Of a stretch of 64,000 nucleotides of DNA, positions 49,883-58,399 are shown piece after piece. The stretch covers positions 1 to 64,000 of the forward strand of contig JBBQKJ010000007.1 of NCBI GenBank assembly GCA_038326775.1, written 5' to 3'. This stretch comes from DYIU01 sp038326775 (GTDB taxonomy: Bacteria > Actinomycetota > Geothermincolia > Fen-727 > Anoxymicrobiaceae). A program made the translations under genes and the position numbers. The notes below the pieces were generated by a model, which searched no databases, was not told where the DNA came from, and saw only the letters and a program-made list of their open reading frames with translations. The first letter of the stretch is position 1; every line of letters begins with the position of its first letter.

Positions 49883-50668
49883 GTGTCGAAAGGTACTACA
49901 AGTGGTTTGATGCTGGCATCGCAAGGGTTAATTGATGGATGTCGGCCTACCAGTTGCCTCATTCAGCGAGAGCTTGGCCTTGGCAACTCCGGGATATCAT
50001 GCATGACAATTAATACCACGTGGCTCAGCTTCCTGTCGGGTCTGGATGTTTGCTCCAACCTGCTTGCGACAGGACGCCACAAGAAGATCCTTATAGTCTC
50101 CTCTGATATCTCATCGAACAATCTTAACTTCAAACACCGGGAAAGCAGCACCCTTTTCGGTGACCTGGCGGCGGCGGCCGTTCTGATCCGAACGCCGGAA
50201 GGTGAATCGAGTTGTGTCCACGCGGCCCACTTCGAGACCTACGGATATGCGGCCGGGTTCACGCAGATCCCCGGCGGCGGAACACGCCTGAATCCCATTT
50301 TTCCCGAGACCAGGAAAGAGGATTATTACTTCCAGATGGATGGTCCGTCGGTGCTGAAATCCACGTTGAAACACGCTCTGGATTTCCTGGAAAGACTGCG
50401 GCCGGGCCTGTCAAAAGGGCTTGGTGACATCAAGCTGGTCGTACCCCACCAGGCCAGCAAAGTGGCGCTTGAAGCCCACAGCATTTTTGGAATGGACCAG
50501 GATCGTGTAGTGAAAACGATCGAGACGGTCGGCAACTGTATCGCGGCCTCGCTTCCAAACGCGCTCTACGAGGCGATAAAACAGGGCCGGCTCGCCCGTG
50601 GGGACAAAGCACTGCTTCTGGGCACGGGTGCGGGGCTGACCCTGGGGGGAATGATACTCACATATTGA
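49883..50668 (+). pseudogene. Truncated beta-ketoacyl-ACP synthase III (FabH-like) remnant
   Basis: A plus-strand frame of 261 codons matching the C-terminal three quarters of a FabH-like ketosynthase: LIQRELGLG, LFGDLAAAAVLI, VPHQASKVALEAHSIFG (catalytic His), GNCIAASLPNALYEAI (catalytic Asn) and LLLGTGAGLTLGGMIL. About 75 N-terminal residues are missing, and the upstream sequence does not encode them. The active-site Cys, expected in the NxTCLSF segment, is Trp (TGG at 50021-50023). The apparent GTG start has no ribosome-binding site. Two independent lesions make an inactive relic the best call; a non-catalytic binding protein is the alternative. Confidence 0.75.
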
Positions 50669-50793
50669 AATCCAACGGGGATAGCCAGGCTCGGTTTACC
50701 TGGCGCTCCACGGAAAGAGCCGCGGCTTCAGCAAGCCGCCGGGTGTCGACCGTCCCACTGAAACTGTAGTTGTACGCCTGCTTCACCATTCAG

Positions 50794-52587
50794 TCACCCG
50801 TCTTTGCGTGCCGCTCGAGCAATCCGGAAAAGGTAGTCCGTGCCGAACCTCCGCAGGAGGTTGAAGTCGTCGTGATCGGCGGCCCAACCGAGCACACTTT
50901 GGAGCCGCGCGGGCTCCAGGAGCTTTCCGTGCACTATCACAAACTCGACCCCCTCCTTCTTGAAGAAGTCAACCGCTCCCTGCGACGGGAAGTCGCTGGT
51001 CGCCTTCACCCCTTTATAGTAGGAGTCGGGTATGAACCCGCTGTAGCCGTTGAATATCCTCTTCCAGTGAAGGGTCGAGAAGTAGGTGTACCAGGCCTCG
51101 CGCGGGGCCCAGGTTTCCTCGTACTGCAGCCCGGCGGCGTAGGTCCGCTGGTTGTAATCGGCAAGCGGGAGCTCGACGGTCGGTGTGGGGCCGGGCTGGT
51201 TCTTTAGCCAGGTGTAGACCGCCGGGAACTCCTCTTTGGGCGGCACCTCGAACATCGGAAGCCCCGCCGACATCAGGTCGGTAAGGAGAAGCGCGAGTAT
51301 CAGGACCGTGGCGAGCGCGGAGAGGACCGCCTTGCCTTTTCGCTTCGAGAGCCAGGAGAGAATGCCCCTGACCGCAAAGCCGGAGAGCACCGCCAGGGAC
51401 AGCGCAATGAGAACGACGAAGCGTGGCGGGACGCGCATGACCTTGAACCCGGGGAAAAGGTGGTAGAAAAGCTCGTATGGCATTGGCAGGTCAAGCCTGT
51501 GTCCGAAGATGAAAAGGGAGCTGCCCAGGCACATCACGAACGAAGCCGCGATAAGCGTGACGTAATAACGGACGTCAAAACGGGCGGCGCCCTTTCCCTT
51601 TGCGAACAGGTACGCGGCACCCGCCGCCCCGAGGATGAGGGGGACCAGGCCCGGGAAAAGGGAGCGCTCTGTCTGCCCGCCTCTCTTGTTCGTCCCTTCA
51701 CGCAGGCCGGCGGCAGTCTTCCCCCAGAGCTTGTTCTCCGCCGGGGCCACCGCGAAGTCCGTCACGTCCGCGCTGAAAAGGTCGACCTCCCCCATCTTGC
51801 GCTCAAAGCGCTTCTGCCCGCCCTGCACCCGCAGGTAAGGCATGGCGAACGGGAGGATTATCGCGCCCGCGAACGCCAGCACGACCACCAGGCTCAAGGT
51901 CCACCTCAAGGTGAACGCCCGCGGCTTCATGACCAGCCGTACCACCAGGAAGACCAGGATCGCGAACGCCAGGATCATGGCGTAGTACCAGGTCGAGAGC
52001 GCCTCCAGCACGAAGAAAAGCCCGCAGAGGACAGCGTCGACCGGCTTGCCCTCCTCCGAGTACCGGTGCAGGAAAAGCAGGCATAGCGGGATGAACGCCG
52101 CGGCCGATAGCTGGAGGTGCCCCATGTGGGCGAGCCTCGCCGGCGCGAAAGCGAAGGCGATGCCGGCTACCACCCCCGCGGTCCTGCTTCGCGTCAGGTG
52201 CACCACGAGGAGGTAAGCGCCCACCTCGCAGAGGAAGAAGTTGAAGATAAGCATGTAGTTGGCCGTCTGCATCGGGTTACCTGTGATGCCCAGCAGGGGC
52301 AAAGCCATCACCGCGGTCACAAACTGGTGGTCGGAGTACGCCAGGGTGTCGGGGTTCGGGAAGAAGATGTTGGCGTTAAAAAGGTTGAAAGGGTTCTGCG
52401 TTATGGACCTGGCGTCCCAGGCCAGCGTCCAAGCCTGGAAAGTCGGGTCGTAGGGGTTCTTGTAGGCATGGTCTCGCCCCTGGGTCAACAGCGGCCGGGT
52501 GAACACCATCGCAAGCAGGATGAACGCCAGTATGATGACGAGCCCGGGCCCTCTTTTCCTGATGAATCCCGCGAACTTCTTACCCAT
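50794..52587 (-). CDS. Large polytopic membrane protein, GT-C glycosyltransferase-like
   Basis: From the ATG at 52587 it has 597 residues with about ten to twelve membrane helices and a soluble C-terminal domain of about 150 residues. The first extracytoplasmic loop, NPYDPTFQAWTLAWD, followed by NANIFFPNPDTLAYSDHQF, has the acidic-residue placement typical of GT-C enzymes that use lipid-linked sugars. Later segments include PARLAHMGHLQLSAAAFIP and FHLFPGFKVMRVPPRFVVL-like elements. The specific family and substrate are not identified. It lies in the island between comM and yraN and is apparently intact, unlike its neighbours. Confidence 0.65.
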   Translation of the reverse strand: MGKKFAGFIRKRGPGLVIILAFILLAMVFTRPLLTQGRDHAYKNPYDPTFQAWTLAWDARSITQNPFNLFNANIFFPNPDTLAYSDHQFVTAVMALPLLGITGNPMQTANYMLIFNFFLCEVGAYLLVVHLTRSRTAGVVAGIAFAFAPARLAHMGHLQLSAAAFIPLCLLFLHRYSEEGKPVDAVLCGLFFVLEALSTWYYAMILAFAILVFLVVRLVMKPRAFTLRWTLSLVVVLAFAGAIILPFAMPYLRVQGGQKRFERKMGEVDLFSADVTDFAVAPAENKLWGKTAAGLREGTNKRGGQTERSLFPGLVPLILGAAGAAYLFAKGKGAARFDVRYYVTLIAASFVMCLGSSLFIFGHRLDLPMPYELFYHLFPGFKVMRVPPRFVVLIALSLAVLSGFAVRGILSWLSKRKGKAVLSALATVLILALLLTDLMSAGLPMFEVPPKEEFPAVYTWLKNQPGPTPTVELPLADYNQRTYAAGLQYEETWAPREAWYTYFSTLHWKRIFNGYSGFIPDSYYKGVKATSDFPSQGAVDFFKKEGVEFVIVHGKLLEPARLQSVLGWAADHDDFNLLRRFGTDYLFRIARAARKDG

Positions 52588-52689
52588 GCCCGTGATTATA
52601 ATAAATCTGGCCTCAATCCTGTCTCGTGAAGCTTCGCTGAAAGACGCGGGGACGGTTTGCGGATGCATGTACGCCGGCCCGGACCCCCG

Positions 52690-53052
52690 CTAAAACGCGT
52701 CCGGGATGTGGCGGAGCTCGAGCAGTTCGCCGTCCGGGTCGAACAGCACGCTTATGACGTCGAAACGAACCTCGGGCGAGCGTCCCTCGGACGCCAGGTA
52801 CTCCATGGCGAGGCCCCTTATCCTTCGCGTCTTGGCCGGCGTCACCGCTTCTTCCGGCTCGCCGAAGGTCCGGCTGCGCCTGGCCTTGACCTCCACGAAC
52901 ACGGTGAGCCCTCCCGCGCGGGCGATCATGTCGAGCTCGCCCGTCCGCGTCCGCCAGTTACGCTCGGTGATGCTGAAGCCGTGGTCCTCGAGGTAGCGGC
53001 ACGCGATGTCCTCCCCCAGGATGCCCAGGGCCCTGCGGTCACTCTTCGGCAC
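52690..53052 (-). CDS. yraN: YraN family (UPF0102) putative endonuclease
   Basis: A 120-residue protein of the restriction-endonuclease-like fold: ALGILGEDIACRYLEDHGF, TGELDMIARAGGLTVFVEVKAR (the D-x-ExK catalytic pattern), and RIRGLAMEYLAS. The function is unknown; it is usually encoded between rnhB and comM. The GTG start lies within the last 14 bases of rnhB. The expected neighbour comM is displaced by an insert of about 4 kb. Confidence 0.92.
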   Translation of the reverse strand: MPKSDRRALGILGEDIACRYLEDHGFSITERNWRTRTGELDMIARAGGLTVFVEVKARRSRTFGEPEEAVTPAKTRRIRGLAMEYLASEGRSPEVRFDVISVLFDPDGELLELRHIPDAF

Positions 53053-53902
53053 CGGCGCTCTCCCAGAGGCTCATCTCGTCGTCGGGAAGCACACCGGAAA
53101 AGGAAAGCCGGTGGAACGGAGACGGCCCGTGCGCGGCGAGCGCGCGGAGGTGCTCACCGCTAGCGTAACCCTTGTTCTGAGCGAAATTATACCGGGGGAA
53201 ACGCCGGTGGAGCGCCCTCATCACCCTGTCGCGTTCGACCTTGGCCACTATGCTGGCCGCCGCCACCGACTGGAACGTCTCATCTGCCTTGGGGACGCCG
53301 AACGTCGGCACGGGGCAGCCCGCCGGCGAGAAGTGGTCGCAGATGGCGCGCTGGCACCGGTCGTCTATCCCGGCAAGGGCCCCCCCGAGCGCCTGCAGGT
53401 TCATCGGCTGGATGCCCCACCGGTCTATGAGCCCCGTGTCGATGAACACCACGGACACGCTCTGCGCCCTGGCGATGATCTCATCGTAAAGCTCCTCCCG
53501 GCGTTTCGGGGTGAGCTTCTTCGAGTCGTTGGCGCCCTCAACCACCTCGCCAGGGTCGAACATCACCGCAGCGGCGACCAGCGGGCCGGCCAGCGCGCCG
53601 CGTCCCGCCTCGTCAGCGCCCGCGAGGAACCGTATGCCGCCGTCCCGAAATATGTCCTCGTTGGCGGCGAGGCTCCGACCCTTGCAAAGAGCGCTGTAGC
53701 CGAGCTGGCGGGCGGTCGCCCTGGGGTCCCTGGCGAGCCTCGCGTACAGCGCAGGGTCTGGCTTCCCGAGAGAGGCGAGGAGCGCGCGTATCTCGCGGAT
53801 GGAGAGGTTGGCAGTATCGACCGCGGCTTCGCGCGCGAGCGCTCGTTCCGGCGGTGGGCCGCCTAGCTCCTGGGCAAACCGAAATGGCTGGGAGGCCACC
53901 AT
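53039..53902 (-). CDS. rnhB: Ribonuclease HII
   Basis: Cleaves RNA in RNA-DNA hybrids and removes misincorporated ribonucleotides. The 287 residues comprise an N-terminal helical extension of about 80 residues (NLSIREIRALLASLGKPDPA, also seen in Firmicutes enzymes) and the catalytic domain with FLAGADEAGRGALAGPLVAA, NDSKKLTPKRREELYDEI, QSVAAASIVAKVERDRVM and YNFAQNKGYASGEHL. The ATG at 53902 overlaps lepB by 40 bases, which is longer than usual, so a later start is possible. Confidence 0.94.
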   Translation of the reverse strand: MVASQPFRFAQELGGPPPERALAREAAVDTANLSIREIRALLASLGKPDPALYARLARDPRATARQLGYSALCKGRSLAANEDIFRDGGIRFLAGADEAGRGALAGPLVAAAVMFDPGEVVEGANDSKKLTPKRREELYDEIIARAQSVSVVFIDTGLIDRWGIQPMNLQALGGALAGIDDRCQRAICDHFSPAGCPVPTFGVPKADETFQSVAAASIVAKVERDRVMRALHRRFPRYNFAQNKGYASGEHLRALAAHGPSPFHRLSFSGVLPDDEMSLWESAGAEE

Positions 53903-54600
53903 ATCAAGAACACCTTCCCGATAACGCTCCTCATCGGTACGTATCCCCAGAACCGGCTGTCACGGGAGTTCGGCCGGTTATCGCCCATCGCGAACAGCTG
54001 CCCCTTCGGTATCTTCGTCGGAGGCATGTCGTACGAGTCCGGGACCTTGTAATCTTCTTTGATCTCCTTGCCGTCTATGTAGACCTGTCCCTTGCGCATC
54101 TCGAGAGTCTCGCCCTCCGTGGCGATCACCCGCTTCACGTAAGGCGACGAGCCGGTGCGGTGGGTGAGCCGCACTGTCTCACCTATCTGCTCGAACGGCC
54201 AGTAGAGCAAGTTGGTGGTGTTCGTGGCCTGCGGCGCGGTCGGGGGAAATCTGAAAACTATGATATCGCCCCTGCGCGGTTTCCTGAAGTAGTAGGTAAG
54301 CTTCTCTACCATCACCCTGTCCCCGATCTGGAGGGTAGGGCTCATCGAAGATGACGGGATGACAAACGCCTTCAGGAAGAACGACTGGATGAATATCGCC
54401 ACGACGGCGGCGATGAGGAGTATTACCAGGACCTCTCTCAGCGCTTCCCAGAACGTCGCCTTCCGTCGATGCGGCTCATCCTTGTGCTGGATGAGGTGAG
54501 GCTCAGAATACTCTGGGACCTCCAGCGGCGCTGGTGTGGTCTGTCCGGCTTTGCTGTCAAAGCCCTGCTCGGCATCCCGCCGGTTGTTATCTTCAGCCAT
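53863..54600 (-). CDS. lepB: Signal peptidase I
   Basis: Membrane serine protease that removes signal peptides. The 245 residues comprise a hydrophilic cytoplasmic N-terminus of about 50 residues, one membrane helix (VLVILLIAAVVAIFIQSFFL), the nucleophile Ser in FVIPSSSMSPTLQIGDRVMVEK, RGDIIVFRFP, the catalytic Lys in YVKRVIATEGETLEM, and the GDNRPNSRDSRFWGYVP box. It lies between rplS and rnhB as in many bacteria. The start is ATG. Confidence 0.96.
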   Translation of the reverse strand: MAEDNNRRDAEQGFDSKAGQTTPAPLEVPEYSEPHLIQHKDEPHRRKATFWEALREVLVILLIAAVVAIFIQSFFLKAFVIPSSSMSPTLQIGDRVMVEKLTYYFRKPRRGDIIVFRFPPTAPQATNTTNLLYWPFEQIGETVRLTHRTGSSPYVKRVIATEGETLEMRKGQVYIDGKEIKEDYKVPDSYDMPPTKIPKGQLFAMGDNRPNSRDSRFWGYVPMRSVIGKVFLIWWPPSHFGLPRS

Positions 54601-54618
54601 TTAGAGGCCCAGTATGAG

Positions 54619-54993
54619 TCAGCTCGTGAATTTTTTCTTCTTAACGCGAGCGGCCTTGCCCACCTTGTCGCGGATGTAATAGAGCTTGGCCCTCCTGACA
54701 TCGCCTTCCTGGACCATCTCGATGTCCTTTATCAGGGGCGAGTGAACGGGGAAGGTTCGCTCCACGCCCACCCCGAACGATATCTTCCGTACCGTGAACG
54801 TCTCGCGTGCCCCCGAGCCCTGCCGCTTTATCACAAGGCCTTGAAAGGCCTGGGTGCGCGTACGTACGGTCCTCTTCTCGCCGGTCCCGCTGGCTTCCTT
54901 TATCTCGACGGTGACCTTTATGGTATCGCCAGGCTGGAAAGGCATTATGCCTTCCCGCATCTGGCTCCGCTCTATGGTCTCTATCTCTTTCAT
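54619..54993 (-). CDS. rplS: Large ribosomal subunit protein bL19
   Basis: From the ATG at 54993 (GAGAGGGAAG directly upstream) it has 124 residues: MPFQPGDTIKVTVEIKEASG, RTQAFQGLVIKRQGSGARET, FTVRKISFGVGVERTFPVHS, KLYYIRDKVGKAARVKKKK. Family length and motifs are normal. The longer frame from 55065 overlaps the promoter and is rejected. Confidence 0.97.
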   Translation of the reverse strand: MKEIETIERSQMREGIMPFQPGDTIKVTVEIKEASGTGEKRTVRTRTQAFQGLVIKRQGSGARETFTVRKISFGVGVERTFPVHSPLIKDIEMVQEGDVRRAKLYYIRDKVGKAARVKKKKFTS

Positions 54994-55033
54994 CTTCCCT
55001 CTCCCGGCCGTTGGCGCCCCGTAAGACTCGTAA

Positions 55034-55062
55034 ACTATAGCAGAAGAGCCCCACCTGTGGAA
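55034..55062 (-). promoter_or_regulatory. Promoter of rplS-lepB-rnhB
   Basis: On the minus strand TTCCAC at 55062-55057, 17 bases, and TATAGT at 55039-55034, preceded by TG in the extended -10 position. It lies between the type A repeat downstream of trmD and the rplS start, implying that rplS has its own promoter despite the conserved trmD-rplS order. Confidence 0.55.
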
Positions 55063-55073
55063 CATTAATACCT

Positions 55074-55151
55074 GGGGTCAGATCTGATTTCATTAGTTGC
55101 ATCCCCCTGGCTGTGCCACCGCCAAGAACTAATGAAATCAGATCTGACCCC
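55074..55151. repeat. 25-bp inverted repeat (type A) between rplS and trmD
   Basis: Perfect 25-base arms at 55074-55098 and 55127-55151 (left arm begins GGGGTCAGATCTGATTTCAT) separated by 28 bases. It is followed by CGATTATTA so that the minus-strand repeat begins TAATAATCGGGG right at the trmD TAA stop. This is the same arrangement as the ruvC and DUF2007 copies. Confidence 0.88.
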
Positions 55152-55156
55152 GATTA

Positions 55157-55843
55157 TTACAGCAGGTCGGGGCGGCGCCTGCGGGTGCGCTCCAGCGCCT
55201 GGGCCTCTCGCCACTGCTTTATGCGCCCGTGGTCTCCGGAGATAAGCACCTCCGGGACATCCCAGCCACGGTAGCTCGCCGGCCTGGTGTAGTGCGGGTA
55301 CTCCAGCAGTGGACGGGCGAACGACTCCTCGGCCAGCGACTCGCTGTTGCCCAGCGCGCCCGGCAGCAGGCGAGCCACCGCTTCGAGCACGACCGCGGCC
55401 GCGATCTCTCCCCCCGACAGGACGAAGTCACCCACCGATATCTCCCGGCCGGCCAGGTGCTCGCGCACGCGCTCGTCCACTCCCTCGTAGCGCCCGCACA
55501 CGAAAACCAGAGTCTCCTCGGAGGCCAGGGCACGCGCCGTCTCCTGGTTGAATCGCTCCCCCTGCGGTGTGAGCAGTATGACCGGGAGCCGGTCCCGCAG
55601 CTCCGAGAAGTCGCCGCCGAAGACGCTCTCGACTGCATGCGCCACCACGTCCACCCTCAGCACCATTCCCGGACCGCCACCGTAAGGAGCGTCATCGACC
55701 TTGTGGTGCGGGTCCGGCGACAGCTCGTGCAGGTCGTGAAGGAGGACCTCCAGCGCCCCGGCCTCACCGGCGCGCCTGAGAACGCCTGCCCCCAGCGGCG
55801 AGGCGAGAACCTCGGGAAGCGCACAGAAGACGTGGACCTTCAA
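55157..55843 (-). CDS. trmD: tRNA (guanine-N1)-methyltransferase TrmD
   Basis: Methylates G37 in tRNAs, preventing frameshifts. The 228 residues contain DDAPYGGGPGMVLRVDVV, ILLTPQGERFNQETARALA, VCGRYEGVDERVREHLA and the knot motif SVGDFVLSGGEIAAAVVLEA. The C-terminus has HYTRPASYRGWDVPEVLISG. The TTG start abuts the rimM stop. The TAA stop is directly followed by the type A repeat. Confidence 0.97.
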   Translation of the reverse strand: MKVHVFCALPEVLASPLGAGVLRRAGEAGALEVLLHDLHELSPDPHHKVDDAPYGGGPGMVLRVDVVAHAVESVFGGDFSELRDRLPVILLTPQGERFNQETARALASEETLVFVCGRYEGVDERVREHLAGREISVGDFVLSGGEIAAAVVLEAVARLLPGALGNSESLAEESFARPLLEYPHYTRPASYRGWDVPEVLISGDHGRIKQWREAQALERTRRRRPDLL

Positions 55844-56380
55844 TCAAGGCACCATCCCTTCTATCACCTTCACGACTATTACCCGCTCGCCGGTATCCAC
55901 GCTCTTCACGAACTCCCCCACTAACGGCACCTGGAACTCTTTGTCCACCCCGCGAACCGCCAGCAGGTCCTGCGCGTGGCCGAAGATCACCTCGCCCACC
56001 TCCCCCAAAACCCGGCCGTCCTCCTCCACCACGCTCATCCCGACCAGGTCGTGGGCCCAGTACTCGTTCTCACCCAGGGGAGCGGCGTCGCGGGCGCGCA
56101 CCAGAAGATAGCGCCCATTGAGCTTTTCCGCGGTGTCCCTGTCGCCCACCCCGGCGAGGCAGACCAGCAATTTTCCCTTGTGAGGGGTGGCGGATTCCAC
56201 CGTTACGTGCTCGCGCCTGCCCCCGGGCGCTTCCATCAGAAGGGAGGCGCCTTCGTCGAAGCGCTCGGGCCAGTCGCTTTCCGGCGCTACGATTACGGCC
56301 CCACGAATGCCGTGGGGCCGGATCACTCTGCCCACCACCAGGAGATCGTCGCCTCCCGGTTCATCGCTGGATTCACTCAA
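55844..56380 (-). CDS. rimM: Ribosome maturation factor RimM
   Basis: Assists assembly of the 30S head by binding S19. The 178 residues contain VVGRVIRPHGIRGAVIVAPE at the N-terminus and a C-terminal PRC-barrel with DLVGMSVVEEDGRVLGEVGE and EFQVPLVGEFVKSVD. The TTG start overlaps the khpA stop by four bases (TTGA). The order rpsP-khpA-rimM-trmD is typical. Confidence 0.95.
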   Translation of the reverse strand: MSESSDEPGGDDLLVVGRVIRPHGIRGAVIVAPESDWPERFDEGASLLMEAPGGRREHVTVESATPHKGKLLVCLAGVGDRDTAEKLNGRYLLVRARDAAPLGENEYWAHDLVGMSVVEEDGRVLGEVGEVIFGHAQDLLAVRGVDKEFQVPLVGEFVKSVDTGERVIVVKVIEGMVP

Positions 56381-56607
56381 TCAAGTATCTCGACTATCGC
56401 GTTCTTGCCCTGCTTGGTGGCCGCCGCCTTGACCAGGGTGCGGAGCGCATTGGCGATGCGGCCCTGCTTGCCTATGACCTTTCCTACATCGTCCGGATGT
56501 ACCCTGAGCTGCAGGATGACCGAGCGCTCGCCTTCTATCATCTCGATCTGCACGTCGTCGGGGTTGTCGACCAGCGCTTTTGCCAGGTACTCGAGTAGTT
56601 CCTTCAT
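56377..56607 (-). CDS. khpA: KH-domain RNA-binding protein KhpA
   Basis: A 76-residue single KH-domain protein from the ATG at 56607 (GGAGG eight bases upstream): MKELLEYLAKALVDNPDDVQ, VILQLRVHPDDVGKVIGKQG with the GxxG loop, and RIANALRTLVKAAATKQGK. In other bacteria KhpA works with KhpB in RNA regulation and cell envelope control. The longer frame from 56685 runs into rpsP and is rejected. Confidence 0.95.
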   Translation of the reverse strand: MKELLEYLAKALVDNPDDVQIEMIEGERSVILQLRVHPDDVGKVIGKQGRIANALRTLVKAAATKQGKNAIVEILD

Positions 56608-56651
56608 GTTCCGAGCCTCCAGTTGTCGGTACCAGGTGTGAGTGTGTGCCG

Positions 56652-56918
56652 CTACTTCTTCTTGGAACTCTGGAACTGCTCCCATACACCCTTGATCTTC
56701 ATGAGGTTCTGAACCTGGTTGCTGGGTTGGGCACCCTGTCCGAGCCAGTACAACGCCCTCTCGCCGTTGAGCTCGATGGTCGACGGCTCGGTCAGCGGGT
56801 TGTAATGACCCAGCGACTCGATGTACCGACCGTCGCGGGGCATTCGCGAGTCTGCCACCACTATGCGGTAGGCCGGTTGCTTCTTCTTCCCCATTCGCCG
56901 TAATCTGATCTTAACCAA
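56652..56918 (-). CDS. rpsP: Small ribosomal subunit protein bS16
   Basis: An 88-residue ribosomal protein: MVKIRLRRMGKKKQPAYRIV, VVADSRMPRDGRYIESLGHY, and a lysine-rich end. The TTG start at 56918 has AAGGAGG six bases upstream. It is the first gene of the rpsP-khpA-rimM-trmD set and lies 46 bases downstream of ffh. Confidence 0.97.
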   Translation of the reverse strand: MVKIRLRRMGKKKQPAYRIVVADSRMPRDGRYIESLGHYNPLTEPSTIELNGERALYWLGQGAQPSNQVQNLMKIKGVWEQFQSSKKK

Positions 56919-56943
56919 GAATATCCTCCTTATGTTCCATTCT

Positions 56944-56952
56944 ATTGTAGCA
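56944..56952 (-). promoter_or_regulatory. Candidate extended -10 promoter of rpsP
   Basis: On the minus strand TGCTACAAT at 56952-56944 in the 46-base gap between ffh and rpsP. No convincing -35 is present. It would give a leader of about 20 bases. Confidence 0.4.
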
Positions 56953-56964
56953 AAAAAGGCTCCA

Positions 56965-58296
56965 TCAGAAAGGAAAGAGCTTTTTCATCATCCCCATCTG
57001 GGAGCCCTTGCCGGAAAAAGCTTTCAGCATCTTCTGCATCTGGCCGAACTGTTTGACCAGCTGATTCACGTCCTGGGTGCTGGTACCGCTGCCCGCGGCG
57101 ATGCGCCTCCTGCGGCCGGCGTTGAGCACCTGCGGGTTCTTTCTCTCCTCGGCGGTCATGGACCGGATTATGGCCTCTATCTTCTTGATGCGGCGGTCAT
57201 CGACCTCGAGCCCGGACTGCCGCGCCATTCCGCCCATGCCCGGCACCATCTCCAGGACCTTGGACAGGCCGCCCATCTGGCGCAGCTGCTGCATCTGCTC
57301 CAGGAAGTCCTCGAAGTCGAACTTGTGTTTGCGCAGCTTCTCCTCGAGCTTGCGGGCGCGCTCCTCGGTCATGGACTCCTCGGCCTTCTCCACCAGGGTC
57401 ACGACGTCGCCCATGCCCAGGATGCGAGAGGCCACCCGGTCGGGGTGGAACGGCTCGAGGTCGTCCACCTTCTCACCTGTGGAGGCGAGCTTTATCGGCC
57501 TGCCGGTTACGGACTTCATGGACAGCGCCGCGCCTCCGCGGGCGTCGCCGTCCATCTTGGTGATGATGACACCGTCGAAGTCGAGCTGCTCCAGAAACGA
57601 CTGAGCCACGTTGACCGCATCCTGACCGGTCATGGCATCCACCACCAGGAGTGTCTCGCTGGGGTGCACCGAGCCCTTGATGTCGACCAGCTCCTGCATC
57701 ATCTCCTTGTCGATGTGCAGGCGGCCGGCGGTGTCCAGGATGACCAGGTCGTTTCCCTTGCGGGTCGCCTCCCTGACCGCCTCCTCGGCTATCTCCAGCG
57801 CGCTCTTGTGCTTGAAGTGGACGACGGGGACGTCTATCTGGGAGCCCAGCGTCTGGAGCTGCTCGACGGCCGCCGGGCGGTAGACGTCGGCCGCGACAAG
57901 AATGGGGTCTCGCCCCTGGTGCCTGAGCATGACCGCGAGCTTGGCGGCGGCGGTGGTCTTACCGCTGCCCTGCAAGCCCACCAGCATGATGATAGAGGGC
58001 GGATGGCTAGCGAACTTGAGCGGGTCGGTCTTTCCGCCAAGGACGTCGGTCATCTCGTCGTAGACTATCTTCACCACCTGCTGGGCGGGGGTGACGCTCT
58101 TGACGACTTCCTCGCCGATGGCGCGCTCCCTGACGCGCGCGACAAACTCCTTGACGACCTTGAAGTTGACGTCGGACTCCAGCAGGACCAGTCGTATCTC
58201 CCGCATGGCCTCGTCGACGTCTTTCTCGTTCAGCTTGCCGCGTCCACGCAGCTTCGCGAACACGTCCTGGAGCCGGTCACCCAGGCTATCGAACAT
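56965..58296 (-). CDS. ffh: Signal recognition particle protein Ffh
   Basis: SRP GTPase that recognises signal sequences on ribosomes. The 443 residues comprise an N domain, a G domain with LVGLQGSGKTTAAAKLA, DVYRPAAVEQLQTLG, VILDTAGRLHIDKEMMQEL and TKMDGDARGGAALSM, and a Met-rich M domain (GGMARQSGLEVDD, MQKMLKAFSGKGSQMGMMKK). Full length. ATG start. Its receptor ftsY lies 4 kb upstream, separated by several accessory genes. Confidence 0.98.
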   Translation of the reverse strand: MFDSLGDRLQDVFAKLRGRGKLNEKDVDEAMREIRLVLLESDVNFKVVKEFVARVRERAIGEEVVKSVTPAQQVVKIVYDEMTDVLGGKTDPLKFASHPPSIIMLVGLQGSGKTTAAAKLAVMLRHQGRDPILVAADVYRPAAVEQLQTLGSQIDVPVVHFKHKSALEIAEEAVREATRKGNDLVILDTAGRLHIDKEMMQELVDIKGSVHPSETLLVVDAMTGQDAVNVAQSFLEQLDFDGVIITKMDGDARGGAALSMKSVTGRPIKLASTGEKVDDLEPFHPDRVASRILGMGDVVTLVEKAEESMTEERARKLEEKLRKHKFDFEDFLEQMQQLRQMGGLSKVLEMVPGMGGMARQSGLEVDDRRIKKIEAIIRSMTAEERKNPQVLNAGRRRRIAAGSGTSTQDVNQLVKQFGQMQKMLKAFSGKGSQMGMMKKLFPF

Positions 58297-58399
58297 CGCA
58301 ACTCCTGTTTACTCGCCGACAGGTAAGGGATTGTACCATGCCGGATTACACATAAAGAATGGTAGGCCTCGGCCGGTTGGTGTCAAGCGCGTGATCCGT

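Noticed and set aside
5753..55159. The GGGGTCAG elements as a CRISPR array or insertion sequence
   Set aside because: They are dispersed singly rather than in a regular array with spacers, and no transposase or cas gene is present in the window.
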